Shown: piece by piece, positions 42,409 to 45,720 of the stretch
Position numbering within the stretch: the first letter of the stretch is position 1
Layout: each line of letters starts with the position of its first letter
Assembly: GCA_900546795.1 (NCBI GenBank)
Contig: UREG01000004.1
Location: 1 to 45,720, forward strand
Length of the DNA: 45,720 nt
From: an uncultured Veillonellaceae bacterium
Lineage (GTDB): Bacteria > Bacillota > Negativicutes > Veillonellales > Megasphaeraceae
Reading direction: 5' to 3'
Made by a program: the position numbers and the translations under genes
The notes under the pieces: generated by a model
Seen by the model: the letters and a program-made list of their open reading frames with translations, nothing else
Databases searched by the model: none
Told to the model about the DNA's origin: nothing

Positions 42409-42993
42409 ATGATGAAATATATACGGCAGGCAGCAGGGCTGCTTTTGGTGCTGACCGCAGTGTGCGGCGGCCTTTATCCATTAGCGGTAACCGGCACGGC
42501 GCAGTCCTTGTTTCCCAGTCAGGCAAACGGCAGCATAATATACATAAATAATGTACCGGTGGGCTCTCGGCTGATCGGGCAGGAATTTACGGCAGACCGA
42601 TATTTTTCCGGCAGACCGTCGGCCAGCGGCTATGATGGCCTGCGCTCCGGCGGAACCAATTGGGGCGCGGCTTCCCGGGAGCTGAAAGAAGCGGCGGAAC
42701 AAACGGCGGCACAGTTTCGGGAGAGAAATGGCTTAGGAGCTGACGATTCCGTGCCGGCGGAAGCGGTAACGCGCTCTGCCAGCGGTTTGGATCCGCATAC
42801 CAGTCCGCAGGCAGTATATGCGCAGGTAAAACGAGTAGCCGCGGCAAGACATATGGATGAAGCCGCGCTGTATCAGCTGATCAGCCGGCATACGGAACCG
42901 GAAACGCTGGGAATCATTGGACAGGCACGGGTAAATGTATTAGAATTGAATATAGCGTTGGACGCATTGCAATTGGATAACGAACAGAGATAG
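42409..42993 (+). CDS. kdpC: K+-transporting ATPase subunit KdpC
   Basis: This 194-residue single-span membrane protein assists KdpB in the K+ pump. It has an N-terminal helix (residues ~5-30), then the family blocks YFSGRPSASGYDGLRSGGTN near 64-83, ASGLDPHTSPQAVYAQVKRVA near 124-144 and RVNVLELNIALD at the C-terminus. GGAGG lies just upstream of two adjacent ATGs; the first overlaps the spacing best. It follows the kdpB stop by seven bases. Confidence 0.95.
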   Translation: MMKYIRQAAGLLLVLTAVCGGLYPLAVTGTAQSLFPSQANGSIIYINNVPVGSRLIGQEFTADRYFSGRPSASGYDGLRSGGTNWGAASRELKEAAEQTAAQFRERNGLGADDSVPAEAVTRSASGLDPHTSPQAVYAQVKRVAAARHMDEAALYQLISRHTEPETLGIIGQARVNVLELNIALDALQLDNEQR

Positions 42994-42995
42994 AG

Positions 42996-43021
42996 AAGGC
43001 TGCCGGAAAGGCAGCCTTTTT
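42996..43021 (+). terminator. Terminator between kdpC and kdpD
   Basis: AAGGCTGCC/GGCAGCCTT with loop GGAAA is followed by T residues and lies directly between kdpC and kdpD. It would lower kdpD expression relative to the pump genes. Confidence 0.8.
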
Positions 43022-43037
43022 GACAAAGGAGTCTGTT

Positions 43038-45200
43038 ATGGATATAGAACAGGAAGAAAAAAGAAAACGTGCCGACCGGCTGTTGGAACGATTCGGTACA
43101 GCGCAGCGGGGAAAACTGACCGTATTTCTGGGCGCGGCGGCCGGCGTGGGGAAAACCTATGCTATGCTGCTGGCGGCGCACCGTAAACAAAGCGAAGGCT
43201 GCGATATAGTGATCGGCTTTGCGCTGAGCCATGGAAGGGAAGAAACGCAGGCGCTGCTGCAGGGATTGGAATGCATACCTGAAAAAGCCGTTGCGTACAA
43301 AGAAAAAATATTATATGAAATCAATTTGCCGGCGATTCTGGAACGGAAGCCGGAAATCGTGATTATCGATGAACTGGCGCACAGCAATACTCCCGGATCG
43401 GCCTATGCGTTTCGGTATCAGGAAGTAGAAGAACTGCTGGCGGCGGGAATAGACGTGTACACGGCGGTGAATATTCAGCATATAGAAAGCCTGCATGACG
43501 TGGTGGCGCAGATTACCGGCGTATTTGTTCGGGAAACGGTGCCCGATTCATTCTTTGAACAGGCCTCGGACATACAAGTGATCGATATCCCGCCGAAAGA
43601 ACTGCGCCGCCGCATGGAAGAAGGTAAAATCTATCGGCCGGAACAGGCGGCAAAAGCACTGACAGGATTTTTTCGGGAAGGCAATATCTATGCCCTGCGG
43701 GAACTTACCCTTCGGTTTGCTGCCGCCAATGTAGAAAAATCGACCGCTGCCTATCGCCGGCGGCACCATATCGAAGGACCGTGGCCGACTTCGGGAAAAG
43801 TCCTTGTCTGTGTCGGCGCAAGTCCCTTTTCCGCGCAGCTGCTGCGCAGCGGTCATCGGCTGGCGGCCGGGCTGCATTCCGAACTGATTGCCCTGCATGT
43901 GGAAACGAGAAACTCTCCGTATCCGATTGGGGACAGAGAACGGGAACGGGTATGGAAAAACCTGAAACTGGCAGAAGAATTGGGGGCCCGCATCGTCAAC
44001 GTATCGGACGATGATGTGGTGCATGCCATCGTATCTACCGCGAAAGAATATAATGTCAATGCGATTGTGATGGGAAAACCGGAGCCAAAGACCTGGCGGA
44101 ACCGGTTTCGCGCCGGCCTGGTAGATAAAGTAATCGCGCAGAGCGGACTGATTCACGTATATGTTATGCAGGCACTGGAAGAAAAAGAACAAGATATGGA
44201 TATTGTGCCGACAAAGACGGGAACCTGCTGGCATGAAAAACTGCTGAGCCGCGAAACGCTGCTGGGAATTGCCATGACGGCAGGAATTACGGCGGCAGCG
44301 ATCCTGCTGCGGCCGCAGCTGCATTTGCTCAATATTGCATTGTTGTATTTGCTGCCCATATTAGGCGCGGCGCTGTGGTGGGGAAAGACGGCGTCTTCCT
44401 GTACAACCGCGGCGGCGATTCTGCTCTTTGATTACTTTTTCATTTCACCGATGGAAACGTTTGCTGTAAGTGATCTGCGGTATGTCTGGAGCTTCTTTCT
44501 TTATTTTGCCGTAGCCTATGGAGTGGGAAAGCGGACGGATACGCTGAAACAGGAAGTGCAGACTGCCCGGCGAAGAGAACGAAACCTCAATCGGCTCTAC
44601 CAATTCAGCGTCGATATGACCGCAGTCGAAGATCGGGATACGCTGACCCGCTCCTTTGCCCGCCATGCGGCAAAAAGCCTGAATCGGGATGTCTGTGTGT
44701 TTTTCCCGGAAAACGAAGGCCGGCTGACTTGCCGGCTATGCTGCACCGGGCAAGGCGAAATACGGGAGATCCCGTTGGAAGAAGCCGAGCAGGCGGCTGC
44801 ACACTGGTCGTTTACGCATGGGAAAAAAGCCGGACACGGCACCAATACCCTGCCCATGGCGGCGCAGATATATTTTCCTCTCTTATATAAAGGAGAGAAA
44901 AAAGGCGTGGTAGGGATTGAAGTGCAGAAAGTGAATACGAATCTTTACACTTCTTGGAAGGACGGATATTATGCTTTTGACAAGCAACCATTGGGAGAAA
45001 TAATGAGGACTTTGGAACGTTGGTATGATATTCATGTGGTGTTTGCGGATTCTGTAGCGGGAAAATTGCGTTTTTCAGGACGGTTGAAAAGATATGAGGA
45101 TATTGATAATTTATTAACCATGATAAAACTAACTAATGACGTAGATTTTGAAATTGCAGAACGGGTAATTATTGTAAGAACTAACAAAAACCGGAAATAG
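43038..45200 (+). CDS. kdpD: Chimeric frame: KdpD sensor kinase N-terminus joined to a FecR C-terminus
   Basis: Residues 1 to about 625 are KdpD: Walker A GAAAGVGKT (32-40), DELAHSNTPGS, a universal-stress-protein domain (~245-370), four membrane helices of the DUF4118 block (~400-500) and a GAF-like region ending near KKGVVGIE. Then the frame changes character to VQKVNTNLYTSWKDGYYAFDKQPL...ERWYDIHVVF, the C-terminal DUF4974 domain of Bacteroidota FecR anti-sigma factors. The histidine kinase core is absent. GC content and codon use drop sharply at about 44,905-44,935. This is not a natural product; treat it as kdpD 43038-~44910 (3' truncated) plus fecR ~44920-45200 (5' truncated). ATG 43038 follows AAAGGAG by six bases; an upstream TTG is inside the terminator. 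Confidence 0.9.
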   Translation: MDIEQEEKRKRADRLLERFGTAQRGKLTVFLGAAAGVGKTYAMLLAAHRKQSEGCDIVIGFALSHGREETQALLQGLECIPEKAVAYKEKILYEINLPAILERKPEIVIIDELAHSNTPGSAYAFRYQEVEELLAAGIDVYTAVNIQHIESLHDVVAQITGVFVRETVPDSFFEQASDIQVIDIPPKELRRRMEEGKIYRPEQAAKALTGFFREGNIYALRELTLRFAAANVEKSTAAYRRRHHIEGPWPTSGKVLVCVGASPFSAQLLRSGHRLAAGLHSELIALHVETRNSPYPIGDRERERVWKNLKLAEELGARIVNVSDDDVVHAIVSTAKEYNVNAIVMGKPEPKTWRNRFRAGLVDKVIAQSGLIHVYVMQALEEKEQDMDIVPTKTGTCWHEKLLSRETLLGIAMTAGITAAAILLRPQLHLLNIALLYLLPILGAALWWGKTASSCTTAAAILLFDYFFISPMETFAVSDLRYVWSFFLYFAVAYGVGKRTDTLKQEVQTARRRERNLNRLYQFSVDMTAVEDRDTLTRSFARHAAKSLNRDVCVFFPENEGRLTCRLCCTGQGEIREIPLEEAEQAAAHWSFTHGKKAGHGTNTLPMAAQIYFPLLYKGEKKGVVGIEVQKVNTNLYTSWKDGYYAFDKQPLGEIMRTLERWYDIHVVFADSVAGKLRFSGRLKRYEDIDNLLTMIKLTNDVDFEIAERVIIVRTNKNRK
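44920..45200 (+). CDS. C-terminal part of a Bacteroidota FecR-type anti-sigma factor
   Basis: About 92 codons match the end of FecR proteins (DUF4974): LYTSWKDGYYAFDKQPLGEI, LERWYDIHVVF and LRFSGRLKRYEDIDNLLTMI. Intact FecR proteins span the cytoplasmic membrane and relay signals from a TonB-dependent receptor to an ECF sigma factor. The 5' part is missing because the contig switches to kdpD. It lies before a SusC-like gene, the standard order in Bacteroidota. Confidence 0.85.
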
Positions 45201-45216
45201 GGAGGTATTTCCGGTT
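45189..45216 (+). terminator. Hairpin across the fecR stop codon
   Basis: AACCGGAAAT pairs perfectly with ATTTCCGGTT around AGGGAGGT; the TAG lies in the hairpin. There is no T-run, so it may be a weak terminator or processing site. Confidence 0.45.
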
Positions 45217-45283
45217 GAGAAGTGATGCCTCATATAAGCCGGCAAGCATTTGAGGCAACGTTTAATTTTAATTTAACAAATGT

Positions 45284-45720
45284 ATGAAAAAAAGATTATT
45301 AAAGAATGCCATGTTAAGAAAAAGAATATGGCTGCGTAAAATGTTTTTGCGTATGAATTATTTGTTTTGTTTGCTAGTATTAGGGGCACTTTCTGTTTCT
45401 GCAGAAGTCTATTCTCAGAATGGATTAGTTAGCTTGAAGATGAAGGATGTGTCTTTGGTAAAAGTTTTTAATGAAATTACTAAGCAAACCGGTTATGATT
45501 TTTTGTACAATTATGATTTGATACAAAATAAGGGGACTGTAGATGTTAATGCAAAAATGGTGGATTTGAAAGACTTTTTGCATGATTTGTTAAAGGGAAA
45601 AAATTTAGGGTTTGAATTTCGTGATGGAGCTATTATTGTTCGTGGTGAGTCTGTACGATTGGATGATCAAAAGATTAAATCTAGGACAATAAAAGGTATT
45701 GTAAGAGATAAAACGACAGG
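45284..45720 (+). CDS. SusC/RagA-type TonB-linked outer membrane receptor, N-terminal part
   Basis: The frame runs from ATG 45284 off the window (145 codons seen). A signal peptide (NYLFCLLVLGALSVSAEVYSQ) is followed by an STN domain (LKMKDVSLVKVFNEITKQTG, residues ~50-115), which contacts FecR, and the start of the carboxypeptidase-like domain (IKGIVRDKTTG). An STN-bearing receptor preceded by fecR is a transmembrane signalling system for polysaccharide or iron-complex uptake in Bacteroidota. The sequence is AT-rich, unlike the rest of the window. Confidence 0.85.
   Translation, partial: MKKRLLKNAMLRKRIWLRKMFLRMNYLFCLLVLGALSVSAEVYSQNGLVSLKMKDVSLVKVFNEITKQTGYDFLYNYDLIQNKGTVDVNAKMVDLKDFLHDLLKGKNLGFEFRDGAIIVRGESVRLDDQKIKSRTIKGIVRDKTT

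Noticed and set aside
43038..45200. A genuine KdpD-FecR fusion receptor
   Set aside because: No kinase core, abrupt composition change, and a Bacteroidota gene pair continuing downstream make an assembly chimera far more likely than a new protein architecture.

Overview
The window is about 45.7 kb with no rRNA, tRNA or CRISPR array. Bases 1 to about 44,910 look like one chromosome of an anaerobic, amino-acid and peptide-using diderm Firmicute, most likely of the Negativicutes (Megasphaera/Veillonellaceae-like). That placement is inferred from the gene mix: ferredoxin-dependent 2-oxoacid oxidoreductase, glycyl radical enzyme, ECF transporter next to truA, an RND pump in an otherwise Firmicute-like setting, AGGAGG ribosome binding sites and many rho-independent terminators. 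The last ~800 bases are different: AT-rich, with a FecR C-terminus and the start of a SusC/RagA-type TonB-dependent receptor, both typical of Bacteroidota. The switch occurs inside kdpD at about 44,905-44,935 and is most simply an assembly chimera.

Layout. 1-3,400 (mostly minus strand): the first codons of a gene behind a terminator/antiterminator leader, a doubly frameshifted abortive-infection (Abi_2/HEPN) gene, and modAB for molybdate uptake without modC. 3,400-6,660 (plus): a CorC/HlyC-type CBS membrane protein, then a magnesium M-box riboswitch driving two micro-ORFs and a truncated P-type ATPase-like protein without catalytic residues. 6,760-10,880: an RND efflux pair. 11,055-12,493: PAP2 phosphatase overlapping a DUF368/PopT undecaprenyl-phosphate translocase, followed by a TraX-like membrane protein. 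14,075-16,873: an unassigned transporter with a cytoplasmic gamma-glutamyltransferase. 17,503-25,821: iron alcohol dehydrogenase (minus), a GNAT acetyltransferase (plus), korAB (minus), and ecfA1-ecfA2-ecfT-truA (minus). 26,026-34,010: RidA and a peptide/N-acyl amino acid catabolism district with three M20 metallohydrolases, a YjiH/YjiG pair and an MFS carrier. 34,233-38,117: an XRE-cupin regulator, a glycyl radical enzyme of unknown substrate and its activase. 38,574 onward: kdpFABC(D) potassium uptake, with kdpB frameshifted and kdpD truncated by the chimera.

How it fits together. M20 hydrolases, gamma-glutamyltransferase and RidA would release and handle amino acids, which korAB and the glycyl radical enzyme could feed into fermentation. 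Ion homeostasis is prominent (molybdate, Mg2+ sensing, K+). The most novel-looking items are the Mg2+-controlled P-type ATPase pseudoenzyme with its micro-ORFs and the glycyl radical enzyme with a Cys-Val-Val active-site loop. The most important curation items are the kdpD junction and the kdpB frameshift.
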